From an uncultured Gammaproteobacteria bacterium (GTDB lineage: Bacteria; Pseudomonadota; Gammaproteobacteria; PS1; Pseudothioglobaceae): a stretch of DNA of 64,000 nucleotides. Shown here one piece after another: positions 17,934 through 26,710 of this stretch (position 1 is its first letter; each line of letters begins with the position of its first letter). The notes beneath the pieces were generated by a model, which saw only the letters and a program-made list of their open reading frames with translations, made no database searches and had not been told where the DNA came from. The stretch spans positions 1 to 64,000 of the forward strand of contig CACDVH010000002.1 in assembly GCA_902556205.1 (NCBI GenBank), in the 5' to 3' direction. The position numbers were made by a program, and so were the translations under genes.

Positions 17934-18915
17934 TAATAAAACTTTCAACCTGGTTGGAGATATTGGAGCCACAAACGCGAGGTTTGCGCTAGTTTCTCCA
18001 GGCTCTTCTGAAATGGAAAGCATACAAAGTCTCAAATGTTCAGACTTTGAAGATATTCAGAGCGCTATCCTTTTGTATCTTTCTGACCACTCTGATGTAG
18101 ATATTCAAGCGGCATGCTTTGCAACTGCTGGTACAGTCCATTTAGAGTTATTTAAGCTTGCAAATAATCACTGGGTCATCAGCAAAAAGGATGTTAAAAA
18201 TGCCCTTAAAGGAGTTGAAGTTCAGTGGATCAATGACTTTACTGCTCAGGCCTTTGCAACTACTACACTCGGAGATGATGACGTTATCGTTATCAATCAG
18301 GGCATTGTTGAGCCAGAAAAATTAAGACTAGTGATTGGTCCTGGGACTGGATTAGGAGTTTGTGGTTTGATTATGTCACCCTCGGGCTGGCTCCCAATTG
18401 CAGGAGAAGGAGGACATTCTGACTTTGCCCCCAATACCAGTCTTGAGTTTGAAATTCTGACTCTATTAACTAAAAAATTCGGCCATGTAGCTGTTGAGAG
18501 AATTCTTTCGGGCCCTGGAATTATGAATTTGTATGAGGCGCTTTGTCAAATTAACAATAAAGAGATGATTTATGAGTCACCATCAGAGATAACTGCATCA
18601 GCAGTAAATGGTGGCAATGACCCACTAGCTCATGAAACTGTTCAAATGTTTTGCAAAATCTTTGGATCGGTTGCTGGAAGTATGGCGTTGACAGTTGGTG
18701 CACTAGGAGGCGTTTACATTACAAGTGATCTAGTAAGAAACTTTTTGGACCTATTTGTTGCAAGTGAATTTCAAAAGAGTTTTGAGAGTAAAGGAAGACT
18801 TAAGCCTGTTCTTGAAGATATCCCAGTCTACCTTTCTAAAAAGAAAAATATGGGCTTAATTGGAACGGTTTACCAAATCAATAATCAATGGATTCAAAAA
18901 GGATTTAAGATTTAA
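17914..18915 (+). CDS. glk: Glucokinase (bacterial Glk type)
   Basis: ~333 residues. LVGDIGATNARFALVSP is the phosphate-1 motif of Glk, QWINDFTAQAFA and LVIGPGTGLGVCGL are the sugar- and ATP-binding regions, and GEGGHSDFAP is the conserved catalytic-domain stretch. It phosphorylates free glucose, here likely released by the beta-glycosidase or imported directly. The ATG at 17914 lies inside the cupin gene and is preferred to the GTG at 17905. It ends the gnd operon. Confidence 0.95.
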   Translation: METETISNKTFNLVGDIGATNARFALVSPGSSEMESIQSLKCSDFEDIQSAILLYLSDHSDVDIQAACFATAGTVHLELFKLANNHWVISKKDVKNALKGVEVQWINDFTAQAFATTTLGDDDVIVINQGIVEPEKLRLVIGPGTGLGVCGLIMSPSGWLPIAGEGGHSDFAPNTSLEFEILTLLTKKFGHVAVERILSGPGIMNLYEALCQINNKEMIYESPSEITASAVNGGNDPLAHETVQMFCKIFGSVAGSMALTVGALGGVYITSDLVRNFLDLFVASEFQKSFESKGRLKPVLEDIPVYLSKKKNMGLIGTVYQINNQWIQKGFKI

Positions 18916-18924
18916 GCAGATAGT

Positions 18925-19290
18925 TTAACCTTCTAATGCTGTCTTCATTAAAAGCTCAGCAATCTCATCTCTAGAACCAAAATAGCTAGTAACCTTGATT
19001 TCAAGATTTGGAAAGTTTTGAGAGGCTTTGTTTACCTCCTCGGGAATATCTCTATTGATATGAACCCCAGCTGATAGAAAGTAGGGTAAGACTGTGACTC
19101 GTTGCGCGCCTATTTTACTGCACATTTCAATGGCCTCAGGAATCGAAGGAGAGGCAAACTCAAGAAATGCAGGTATGACCTTGTCAAATTGATTTGAATT
19201 AAATTTGAGCATTTTTTTTGATAAAGAGTCAACTTCTAGGTTTGACTCCTCTCTTCTGCTTCCATGGGCAACCAGTATTAAAATATTCAT
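18925..19290 (-). CDS. CbiX/SirB-type single-domain chelatase
   Basis: 121 residues. LILVAHGSRREESN is the N-terminal motif of class II chelatases with the metal-binding His, and VLPYFLSAGVHINRDIPEEV holds the second His. At ~120 residues it is a short CbiXS-type protein that would act as a homodimer, inserting cobalt or iron into sirohydrochlorin. It is divergent from the ferrochelatase gene at 19352, which fits a shared tetrapyrrole theme. Metal choice cannot be seen. Confidence 0.85.
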   Translation of the reverse strand: MNILILVAHGSRREESNLEVDSLSKKMLKFNSNQFDKVIPAFLEFASPSIPEAIEMCSKIGAQRVTVLPYFLSAGVHINRDIPEEVNKASQNFPNLEIKVTSYFGSRDEIAELLMKTALEG

Positions 19291-19351
19291 ATCAGGTAGG
19301 ATAAGATCTTAAATTGAAATATTTGACTATTTTATAGGGTATCTTATCACG

Positions 19352-20413
19352 TTGAAAATATTAATTAGAGGCAAGCCTTTGTATCAATGTTCATCAATAC
19401 ATGAATCTAGTGGTCAACCCAAGATAGGAATTCTTTTATCTAATTTAGGCACTCCAGATGCACCGACTTCAAAGGCAGTTAGACCCTATTTAAGGCAGTT
19501 TTTATCAGATACGCGCGTCATTGAACCGCCACCGCCAAGATGGATTTGGAAAATAATTCTTAATGCCATCATTCTTACTTTAAGACCCAGAAAGTCTGCC
19601 AAAGCCTATCAAACAGTGTGGAATACTCATGGGGACGGATCCCCACTCTTATCGATAGCGAAAAGTCAAAAAGTGGCTATTATTTCAGAACTTGAAAATA
19701 GAGCGCCTGGACAATTTGAAGTTGCGCTAGGTATGTGCTATGGAAACCCCTCTATGAAGTCCGCACTTGATGAGTTAGAGCAGAAAGGCTGTAAAAAAAT
19801 AATTGTTCTTCCTTTGTATCCGCAATATGCAGCCTCATCCACTGGCTCTGTTTTTGACGCAGTGGCTAAGGAGCTATTATCATGGAGGAATGTACCTGAT
19901 CTAAGGTTTATTAGTAACTACAGCGAAGAGGAGAAGTATATTGATGCACTTGCAAGTAGCGTTAAGGAGTATCAAAAAAAATATGGCAAACCTGATTTCT
20001 TACTTATGTCGTATCATGGCATTCCTAAGAGGTATTTTGACAAGGGTGATAACTATCCATGCCAATGCTGTAGAACGACCTTTCGCCTTGCTCAAAAACT
20101 AAATTTGAAACCTGATGAGTACCAGATGTCTTTTCAATCCAGGCTTGGTGTGGCTGAATGGATGAAAGAATACACCGATCAGACATTGAAATCATTGCCT
20201 AGTAAAGGCATCAAAAAGGTTCAAGTGATCTGCCCTGGTTTTTCTGCTGACTGTCTTGAGACCATTGAGGAAATTAGCGAGGAGAACAAGGAGTATTTTA
20301 TGGAGTCTGGTGGAGAAGATTTTGGCTATATACCTGCACTTAATGCTAGATCTGATCATATTGAATTTTTGAGTCAACTACTGATAGATAATTCAGCTGG
20401 CTGGAATAAGTAA
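19352..20413 (+). CDS. hemH: Ferrochelatase
   Basis: 353 residues. KIGILLSNLGTPDAPTSKAVRPYLRQFLSD is the usual HemH start, LLMSYHGIPKRYFDKGDNYPCQC includes the catalytic His, and VICPGFSADCLETIEEI the conserved late block with the catalytic Glu. It inserts Fe2+ into protoporphyrin IX as the last step of heme synthesis. The start is a TTG; the first ~25 residues before KIGILLSNLG are a longer lead than usual. It is followed after 1 bp by the 20415 gene. Confidence 0.95.
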   Translation: MKILIRGKPLYQCSSIHESSGQPKIGILLSNLGTPDAPTSKAVRPYLRQFLSDTRVIEPPPPRWIWKIILNAIILTLRPRKSAKAYQTVWNTHGDGSPLLSIAKSQKVAIISELENRAPGQFEVALGMCYGNPSMKSALDELEQKGCKKIIVLPLYPQYAASSTGSVFDAVAKELLSWRNVPDLRFISNYSEEEKYIDALASSVKEYQKKYGKPDFLLMSYHGIPKRYFDKGDNYPCQCCRTTFRLAQKLNLKPDEYQMSFQSRLGVAEWMKEYTDQTLKSLPSKGIKKVQVICPGFSADCLETIEEISEENKEYFMESGGEDFGYIPALNARSDHIEFLSQLLIDNSAGWNK

Positions 20414-20414
20414 A

Positions 20415-21260
20415 ATGAAAATTGTTATTCTGGGCGGTACTGGTTTAATAGGAAACGCCCTTCAAAAAAGCTTTTCAAGTGATTATCAGCTAGATTGTTT
20501 TAATAGGGATGCATTTCAATCAGTTGAACACCTTGTTTCCATAATTAAAGGCAGTGATTTGGTTATTCAGCTCTCGGGCTCAACCATATCAAAAAGGTGG
20601 TCTCAAAAAATCATCAACGAGATGTGGCAAAGTAGGGTGGATACCAACAAAATGCTTTCTGAAGCCGTTAAGTTCATGAGCTCAAAACCCAGAGTGATAT
20701 GTGCTTCAGGTATCAGCTTTTATGCAGAATCTAGTTGCGATGAACCAAAAACCGAAAAAGATCCTCAAGGTGATGGTTATCTTACGAGTTTAAATATTGC
20801 AATTGAGGATGCTGCAAGATCGATCTCAGATGAGGTTATTATTCTTAGATTTGGAGTTGTCCTCTCTAGAGAGGGAGGAGCGCTTCAAAAACTTTTTTGG
20901 CCATACTATTTTGGAGTGGGTGGTCCAATTTTGTCAGGTAACCAATGTTTTTCTTGGATTCATATTAAAGATCTTGTTAGGTCTATTCATTTTCTTATTG
21001 GCAGCCCAGAAAGCAAAGGAGTATATAACGTCACATCTCCAGAACCAGTTCCACAAAAAATATTTGGAAAAGCCCTAGCTAAAGCTTTAAGAAGGCCATT
21101 CTTAATCCCAGTTTGGGAGTGGCAATTGAAAATCCTTCTTGGTAAAGGCTCTCAAGTTTTAACTCTCAGTGCATCCGTTATCCCCAAAAAATTACTGGAT
21201 GAGGGCTTTGTTTTTGACTTTCCAAGTGTTGATAGTGCCATGAAAGAGTTGATTGATTGA
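20415..21260 (+). CDS. TIGR01777-type (YfcH-like) SDR epimerase
   Basis: 281 residues of the extended short-chain dehydrogenase type. MKIVILGGTGLIGNAL is the NAD(P)-binding GxxGxxG, LVIQLSGSTISKRW and ILRFGVVLSREGGALQKL are typical of the YfcH/SulA-like family, and FSWIHIKDLVRSIHFLI is also conserved there. The physiological reaction of this family is not established. The gene sits directly after hemH and is likely co-transcribed with it. Confidence 0.88.
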   Translation: MKIVILGGTGLIGNALQKSFSSDYQLDCFNRDAFQSVEHLVSIIKGSDLVIQLSGSTISKRWSQKIINEMWQSRVDTNKMLSEAVKFMSSKPRVICASGISFYAESSCDEPKTEKDPQGDGYLTSLNIAIEDAARSISDEVIILRFGVVLSREGGALQKLFWPYYFGVGGPILSGNQCFSWIHIKDLVRSIHFLIGSPESKGVYNVTSPEPVPQKIFGKALAKALRRPFLIPVWEWQLKILLGKGSQVLTLSASVIPKKLLDEGFVFDFPSVDSAMKELID

Positions 21261-21282
21261 AAAATCTAATCGTGTGGTAAAA

Positions 21283-21345
21283 TATAATTAAATTTCAGGC
21301 CGTTATAAGGTTCTTTTAGACTTTCCATTCTGGAGAGTTTTTTTT
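21283..21345 (+). promoter_or_regulatory. Promoter and intrinsic terminator upstream of slyD (attenuator or small RNA)
   Basis: TATAAT at 21283-21288 is followed ~30 bp later by a hairpin, ACTTTCC (21320-21326) with GGAGAGT (21332-21338), that runs into eight Ts. Transcripts started here would end before the slyD start at 21364 unless read-through occurs. No short coding ORF with a ribosome site is evident in the leader. Confidence 0.55.
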
Positions 21346-21363
21346 ATTTATTTTGGAGAAAAT

Positions 21364-21849
21364 ATGAAGGTTAGTAAGGATAAAGCTGTTTCAATGCACT
21401 ACACTCTTAAAAATGATGCAGGAGATGTTATAGATTCGTCTGAAGGTAAAGAGCCTTTAGATTTCCTGCAGGGTCATGGCAACATTATTCCTGGCTTAGA
21501 GTCAGCACTTGAAGGTGCTAATAAAGGCGATAAAATCGAGGTTTCTGTTGAGCCTGAGCAAGGGTATGGACTGAAAATGCAGGACGCTATACAAGAAATT
21601 CCAAGGTCTGCACTTCAGGGTATTGACGAGGTCACAATTGGAATGCAGCTTCAGTCTCAAGATCAGGATGGTAATGCATTTGTGGTAACCGTTATAGAGC
21701 AGGATAAAGAGAAAATTACGGTTGATGCAAATCATCCTTTAGCGGGTGAAACTCTTCATTTTTCTGTTAGCATTGAAGATGTCAGAGATGCTGAGGCAGA
21801 GGAGCTTTCTCATGGTCACGTCCACTCTGCTGGCGGGCATTCTCATTAA
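21364..21849 (+). CDS. slyD: FKBP-type peptidyl-prolyl isomerase, SlyD-like
   Basis: 161 residues. The FKBP part (DKAVSMHYTLKNDAGDVIDSS, PLDFLQGHGNIIPGLESALEG) is interrupted by the insert-in-flap chaperone domain typical of SlyD (YGLKMQDAIQEIPRSAL), and the tail HGHVHSAGGHSH is a short metal-binding histidine stretch. It is a cytoplasmic folding helper and, in other bacteria, a nickel donor. The Shine-Dalgarno is TTGGAG, 7 nt before the ATG. Confidence 0.93.
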   Translation: MKVSKDKAVSMHYTLKNDAGDVIDSSEGKEPLDFLQGHGNIIPGLESALEGANKGDKIEVSVEPEQGYGLKMQDAIQEIPRSALQGIDEVTIGMQLQSQDQDGNAFVVTVIEQDKEKITVDANHPLAGETLHFSVSIEDVRDAEAEELSHGHVHSAGGHSH

Positions 21850-21872
21850 TTAATAAATTCTTAGCGGGCTAG

Positions 21873-22532
21873 GTGAATACTCAAAACACTTGTCCGCTAT
21901 GTAAATCTGAAAATAATTCCCTTCTTTATAAAGATCATTTGCGTGATTATCTTCAATGCGCAAATTGTGATTTAGTGTTTGTTCCCACTGAATATCATTT
22001 ATCTCTAGCTGAAGAAAAAGAAAGATACGATACCCACAACAATAACCCAAAAGACTCCCGTTATCGTCAATTCTTGAGTCAACTTACTACGCCCTTAAAT
22101 TTATTGATTCCAAATCGATCTTTTGGCCTAGATTTTGGATGTGGATCCGGTCCAGCTCTATCCTTGATACTTGAAGAGAAAGGGCATCGAGTGGAATTGT
22201 ATGATAAGTTTTATTATCAAGATCAGTCAGTCTTTGATAAAACGTTTGATTTTATTACCCTGACTGAAGTTATAGAGCACCTCTCAGATCCAATCTTTGA
22301 GATAGGGAGACTCAAATCAATTCTCAAACCTGATGGTGTTATTGCAATAATGACGCAGACCTTAACTCAGAACACAGATTTCAAAGCCTGGTATTACAAA
22401 AACGATCCCTCACATATTGGTTTTTATAATCAAAAATCATTAGACTATTTGGCAGACTATTTTGAGCTTGAAATAACTCATTACTCTGATCGCGTTATTT
22501 TTTTGAAAAAGAATTTAAGGAAGTATATTTAG
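21873..22532 (+). CDS. Class I SAM methyltransferase with N-terminal zinc ribbon
   Basis: 219 residues. An N-terminal CPLCxxEN...CANC zinc ribbon (residues ~6-28) precedes a Methyltransf_23-type domain: FGLDFGCGSGPALSLILEE (motif I), FDFITLTEVIEHLSDP (motif IV region). Proteins of this layout are related to small-molecule or tRNA-modifying methyltransferases; the substrate is unknown. The start is a GTG at 21873 without a strong Shine-Dalgarno. Its end overlaps the convergent rsgA by 18 bp. Confidence 0.85.
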   Translation: MNTQNTCPLCKSENNSLLYKDHLRDYLQCANCDLVFVPTEYHLSLAEEKERYDTHNNNPKDSRYRQFLSQLTTPLNLLIPNRSFGLDFGCGSGPALSLILEEKGHRVELYDKFYYQDQSVFDKTFDFITLTEVIEHLSDPIFEIGRLKSILKPDGVIAIMTQTLTQNTDFKAWYYKNDPSHIGFYNQKSLDYLADYFELEITHYSDRVIFLKKNLRKYI

Positions 22533-23477
22533 ATAGCTCTGATAACGACTGTTGCTAATTTTGCCTTGATCCAATGAATCTTTTACCGCGCAATTAGGCT
22601 CATTGATATGTTTGCAATCTCTAAAACGACATTCACTAGATAAAGCTTTAAACTCCTTAAACCCATTCTTAATTTCAAGTTCAGTTAAATTTTCAAGTTG
22701 AAACTCTCTAACGCCAGGCGAGTCAATTAAATCACCCCCACTTGGGATATGATAGATTGTTGTGTTGGTTGTTGTGTGTTTGCCAAGCTTACTTTTATTT
22801 GAAATCTCGCTGACTCTGAGCTCTAAATCAGGAATCAGTGAGTTAATGAGTGAGGATTTTCCAACACCCGATTGACCCAAAAAAATGTGAGATTTGTTAA
22901 CTAGTTTCTCTTTGAATGTATCAAGATTTGTTTGATTTTTGACGCTTACGAAATGAACATCATAATCAAGTGATTTATAATGCATAAAGTCTTTAGTAGT
23001 GCTTTTTTCATCACTTGAGAGTTCAATCTTATTGACAATAATTCCAATCGGAAGTTTAGAATTTTCAGCCATGATCAGGTACCGATCGATGAGTTCAAAT
23101 TCATAGTGGGGCTCTAAGGCAACGACAATCCATAATTGGTCGATATTAGCTGCAATCAATTTACCTTGCCTTTTCAGTTCACTATCACGAGGATAAATCG
23201 CAGTAACAATAGCCTCGTTATGTTTTGTTTTTTGAAAAAGGACTCGATCACCTGCCACTGAAAGACCAATATTTTGTCGACTTACAGACTGAAAGACTCT
23301 CCCTTGTTCATTCTCAACGAGCTGTCGTTGGCCATATCTTGTGATTACTTTTCCTGAGTGCTCTATTTCATCTTTGTCAAGTTGTGATTCAACTTTTGAA
23401 GCAGCCTTGCCAGCGCGAGCAATCTTTTCAGATTGTACTTTGTCGATGCGCCATTTTTGTTTTCTAGTTAATGGCAC
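22515..23477 (-). CDS. rsgA: Ribosome small subunit-dependent GTPase A
   Basis: 320 residues. An N-terminal OB-like part (GKVITRYGQRQLVEN, SVAGDRVLF) is followed by a circularly permuted GTPase domain with the order G4 (NKIEL), G1 (FLGQSGVGKSSLIN), G3 (DSPGVREF), and then a C-terminal zinc-binding region (CRFRDCKHINEPNCAVK). It matures the 30S subunit in a GTP-dependent way. It follows the M48 peptidase gene on the same strand after 12 bp. Confidence 0.95.
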   Translation of the reverse strand: MPLTRKQKWRIDKVQSEKIARAGKAASKVESQLDKDEIEHSGKVITRYGQRQLVENEQGRVFQSVSRQNIGLSVAGDRVLFQKTKHNEAIVTAIYPRDSELKRQGKLIAANIDQLWIVVALEPHYEFELIDRYLIMAENSKLPIGIIVNKIELSSDEKSTTKDFMHYKSLDYDVHFVSVKNQTNLDTFKEKLVNKSHIFLGQSGVGKSSLINSLIPDLELRVSEISNKSKLGKHTTTNTTIYHIPSGGDLIDSPGVREFQLENLTELEIKNGFKEFKALSSECRFRDCKHINEPNCAVKDSLDQGKISNSRYQSYLNILP

Positions 23478-23489
23478 TAGGCAAATGAT

Positions 23490-24734
23490 TTATTGTAATT
23501 TTTCAATTCTAAGAACCGCGCTAGGATGAGAGTCATGAAAAGCAGAGTAGTATTTATCAGGTGACAATGAAGATGAGTTTTCCTTGTAAAGCTTAATGAG
23601 CGATGAAATGAGATCTTTCGCATCAGTATGACTCGCAGCAAAGGCATCCGCTTGGAACTCATGTTTTCGAGACATTAGGTTGCTAATTGGCGTAATAAAA
23701 AAACTAAAGACAGGTAAGGTTAGGCTAAACAAAACTAGAGCTGCATGAGAAGAAGGTTGAGACACTCCAAGGCCATTATAAAACCAAGTTTGGTTAATTA
23801 AATATCCTAAAAGAGCAAGACTTACAAAACTGAAAATAAATGAGCTTATCATTCTTTGTCTTGTGTGTTTGTGATGAAAATGGCCGAGTTCATGAGCCAA
23901 GATTGCTTCAATCTCTTTGTCTTCCATTCCTTTAAGCAGTGTATCAAAAAATACAATTCTTTTATTTTTGCCGATACCTGTGAAATAAGCGTTGCCATGG
24001 GATGATCTTTTTGATCCATCCATAACAAAAATGCCATCACTTCCAAACCCAGTTCTTTCTAAAAGATTTGTAATTCTTGCCTTTAAAGTTTCATTGTCCA
24101 AAGGATTAAATTTATTAAAAATAGGAGCAATAAAAGAAGGGTAGATCCACATCATAATTAAAGAGAAAAGGCTAATGATTGCCCATACATAGATCCACCA
24201 GTAATTTCCAATAGTCTCAAAATTCATTAAGAATAAAATCACATAAATTAATGGCAATATAATAATAAGACTTAAAATTAACTCTTTGATCAAATCAGCA
24301 GCAAAAGTACCTATAGTCATCCTATTGAAGCCGAATTTTTGTTCTAAAACAAAGTTCCTATAGATGCTAAAGGGTAAGTCGATAAAGCTCGCAATGAGCA
24401 TAATACTCAGGATAAAGAAAGTACCCATCAAAACTGGGTCTGAAACCCTTTCTGACCAAAAGCCATCCATCCAATTCATTACTCCTCCAAGTGTCCACAA
24501 TAGAAGAATAATGGTTGAGAAGATGATTTCAAAATGATTTAGTCTTAACTTGGCTTTGGTGTAATTGCCTGCTTTCTGGTGATCTTTAAGTTTTATTGTC
24601 TCATTAAAACCTTCAGGCACAGTATCAAACGAGTTAGAGATGGCTTTATCTTGTCTAAAGTTCAGCCAAAGCAAAGCCACCACAGAGGTGAGAATCGCAA
24701 ATAAAAATATAAATGTAAAAAAATTAAATTCCAT
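23490..24734 (-). CDS. M48-family (Ste24/CAAX protease-type) membrane metallopeptidase
   Basis: 414 residues with about seven membrane segments. The zinc motif HELGHFHH and the third ligand in SRKHEFQADAFAA are present, and the N-terminal part (FFILSIMLIASFIDLPFSIYRNFVLEQKFGFNR split over the second/third helices) is the Ste24-type peptidase_M48_N. It is likely an inner-membrane quality-control or processing protease rather than a prenyl protease in this bacterium. Length and topology fit Ste24/YhfN-like bacterial proteins better than HtpX. Confidence 0.9.
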   Translation of the reverse strand: MEFNFFTFIFLFAILTSVVALLWLNFRQDKAISNSFDTVPEGFNETIKLKDHQKAGNYTKAKLRLNHFEIIFSTIILLLWTLGGVMNWMDGFWSERVSDPVLMGTFFILSIMLIASFIDLPFSIYRNFVLEQKFGFNRMTIGTFAADLIKELILSLIIILPLIYVILFLMNFETIGNYWWIYVWAIISLFSLIMMWIYPSFIAPIFNKFNPLDNETLKARITNLLERTGFGSDGIFVMDGSKRSSHGNAYFTGIGKNKRIVFFDTLLKGMEDKEIEAILAHELGHFHHKHTRQRMISSFIFSFVSLALLGYLINQTWFYNGLGVSQPSSHAALVLFSLTLPVFSFFITPISNLMSRKHEFQADAFAASHTDAKDLISSLIKLYKENSSSLSPDKYYSAFHDSHPSAVLRIEKLQ

Positions 24735-24952
24735 TTGTTTTAAAAAAAATTATCTATAGTCTCGTCAAATTATACCTAGTGAATGTTTAGATGTCTCTGA
24801 TTGAAAACTCTAAAAATAACTAACCAAATTATGTATCTATTGCTTTGTAAAAGGTTAATTGAAGAGGAAAAAATCAAATTATAGATATTGGATGACTATA
24901 TTTATGAGATGGGTATAATTTCGTCATTAATGTTAAATTTTGATAATGTTTT

Positions 24953-25885
24953 ATGATGACAATGGAAGATAGAGATGGCTTCATCTGGATGGATGGAGAG
25001 TGGCTGGATTGGAGAGAAGCAAAGGTTCATGTCCTGACTCACACCTTACACTATGGTATGGGTGCTTTTGAAGGGGTAAGAGCCTATGAAACGGCTCATG
25101 GTCCAGCTATTTTTAAGCTTGAAGAGCATACGGAAAGACTCTTTAATTCGACTAGAATTCTTGGTATGAAAATACCGTTTGATGCTGCTACTCTCAATCA
25201 AGCTCAAAGAGAGGTAGTGTCAAAAAATAATCTTAAATCTGCCTATATTAGACCGATGTGTTTTTATGGTTCTGAAGGAATGGGTCTCAGGGCTGACAAT
25301 CTTAAAGTTCATACTATGATTGCTGCATGGGAGTGGGGAGCTTATCTTGGCGAAGATAATATGAAGAATGGAATTAGGATTAGAACCTCGTCTTACGTCA
25401 GACACCCAGCTCATCCAACGCTCAGTGGTGCGAAAACAAATGGAAACTATATTAACTCCATGATGGCGCTCAAAGAGGCCCTAGAGCATGGCTTTGATGA
25501 GGCTCTAATGCTTGATATTGATGGCTTTGTATCCGAGGGAAGTGGTGAAAATATATTTGTCATCAAGGATGAGGTTATTTATACACCTCATTTGACTTCT
25601 GCGCTCCCTGGTATTACTCGAGATACAATTGTTACTTTAGCCAAATCTATGGGTTATGAGATAGTGGAGAAGAAATTGTCATGTGATGAAATTTATGCTT
25701 CAGATGAGGCTTTTTTTACTGGCACCGCAGCTGAAGTTACGCCAATAAGAGATCTTGATGGAAATCAAATCGGTATTGGTTCTCGTGGTCCAATTACTGA
25801 GAAGCTGCAATCTCTTTATTTTGATTGTGTTTATGGTAGAAATGCTGATTATAGGCACTGGATTAAAAATGGTATGTGCGTGTGA
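24953..25885 (+). CDS. ilvE: Branched-chain amino acid aminotransferase
   Basis: 310 residues of class IV PLP aminotransferases. FIWMDGEWLDWREAKVHVLTH, GMGAFEGVRAYET, the Lys region LSGAKTNGNYINSMMA (Schiff-base Lys) and EGSGENIFVIKD are diagnostic for IlvE. It makes valine, leucine and isoleucine from their 2-oxo acids. A TATAAT lies at 24914, 33 bp before the coding start. The first Met could be 24953, 24956 or 24962. It overlaps the small zinc-finger gene downstream. Confidence 0.94.
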   Translation: MMTMEDRDGFIWMDGEWLDWREAKVHVLTHTLHYGMGAFEGVRAYETAHGPAIFKLEEHTERLFNSTRILGMKIPFDAATLNQAQREVVSKNNLKSAYIRPMCFYGSEGMGLRADNLKVHTMIAAWEWGAYLGEDNMKNGIRIRTSSYVRHPAHPTLSGAKTNGNYINSMMALKEALEHGFDEALMLDIDGFVSEGSGENIFVIKDEVIYTPHLTSALPGITRDTIVTLAKSMGYEIVEKKLSCDEIYASDEAFFTGTAAEVTPIRDLDGNQIGIGSRGPITEKLQSLYFDCVYGRNADYRHWIKNGMCV

Positions 25886-26064
25886 GCCCAATAAGCTCAA
25901 ATCGCTCAGATGTTTCTCTAATTTCAAAAAAAGATCTGCCTGCACATTGTCCGCCAAAAAAATCTTCAAAATGGAATATGCATCCAAAAGTCTTTCTACC
26001 ATTTGACGAGTTTGGAAATGCAAGTTGCCCATACTGTGGTGCTTTATATAAACTCACTCCCTAA
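25876..26064 (+). CDS. Small CHCC-type zinc-finger protein
   Basis: 62 residues. HCPP...HPKVFLPFDEFGNASCPYCGALY is the zf-CHCC pattern (Cys-His-Cys-Cys) also found in the mitochondrial complex I accessory subunit NDUFS6 and in small bacterial proteins encoded beside ilvE or waaF-type genes. Function in bacteria is unknown. The GTG start overlaps the end of ilvE by 10 bp, so the two are probably translated together. Confidence 0.85.
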   Translation: MRVSPISSNRSDVSLISKKDLPAHCPPKKSSKWNMHPKVFLPFDEFGNASCPYCGALYKLTP

Positions 26065-26079
26065 ATCTTAATTTGTAAA

Positions 26080-26598
26080 ATGCAAGAAAAATCCAACAAT
26101 ATTGTCCTAATTGGCCCCATGGGATCAGGCAAGACAACAGTTGGAAGACGCCTGGCTGAAAATTTACAAATCGATTTTCATGATGCAGACCATGAAATTA
26201 TTGACAAGACAGGAGTCAGCATTGATCACATCTTCGATGTAGAAGGGGAAGAGGGCTTCAGAAAAAGAGAGACAGATGTATTAAAAGAATTATGTAGTAA
26301 GCCTAATATAGTCCTTGCAACAGGAGGCGGTGCAGTTATATCTAAAGAAAATAGGGAATTTATTAAGAATTCAGGTTCTGTTATCTATTTGTTATCATCA
26401 GTTGATCAGATTTTAAGAAGAACTGCAAAATCAAAAACACGACCACTTCTTGAGAATAGTTCAAATCGAAGAAAGACGATTTCAGATATTATTGATTCAA
26501 GGGATCCTCTTTATCGAGAGGTTGCGACTATTGTTATTAACACTAATGGTAAAAAACTTATTGAGATAATTAATGAAATTCAATCTCATTTAGCGTAA
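26080..26598 (+). CDS. aroK: Shikimate kinase
   Basis: 172 residues. IVLIGPMGSGKTTVGRRLAENL (Walker A), FHDADHEIIDKTG (shikimate-binding Asp), FRKRETDVL and LATGGGAVI (the GGG shikimate loop), and RPLLENSS (lid Arg) are all present. It phosphorylates shikimate in aromatic amino acid synthesis. In many gammaproteobacteria it precedes aroB; here the next gene is an outer-membrane protein instead. Confidence 0.94.
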   Translation: MQEKSNNIVLIGPMGSGKTTVGRRLAENLQIDFHDADHEIIDKTGVSIDHIFDVEGEEGFRKRETDVLKELCSKPNIVLATGGGAVISKENREFIKNSGSVIYLLSSVDQILRRTAKSKTRPLLENSSNRRKTISDIIDSRDPLYREVATIVINTNGKKLIEIINEIQSHLA

Positions 26599-26710
26599 TA
26601 ATTTATTTAAATCTTTTGCCTAAAATTCACCAAAAATTCACTAAAATAGATTTTTGATACTCTAAACTGGCAATTTATTACTTGATTTATCGAATTCAAA
26701 AGGGGAAGTG

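Noticed and set aside
13886-18915. Entner-Doudoroff operon
   Set aside because: gnd is the decarboxylating 6-phosphogluconate dehydrogenase and no edd or eda gene is present in the window, so the visible route is oxidative pentose phosphate.
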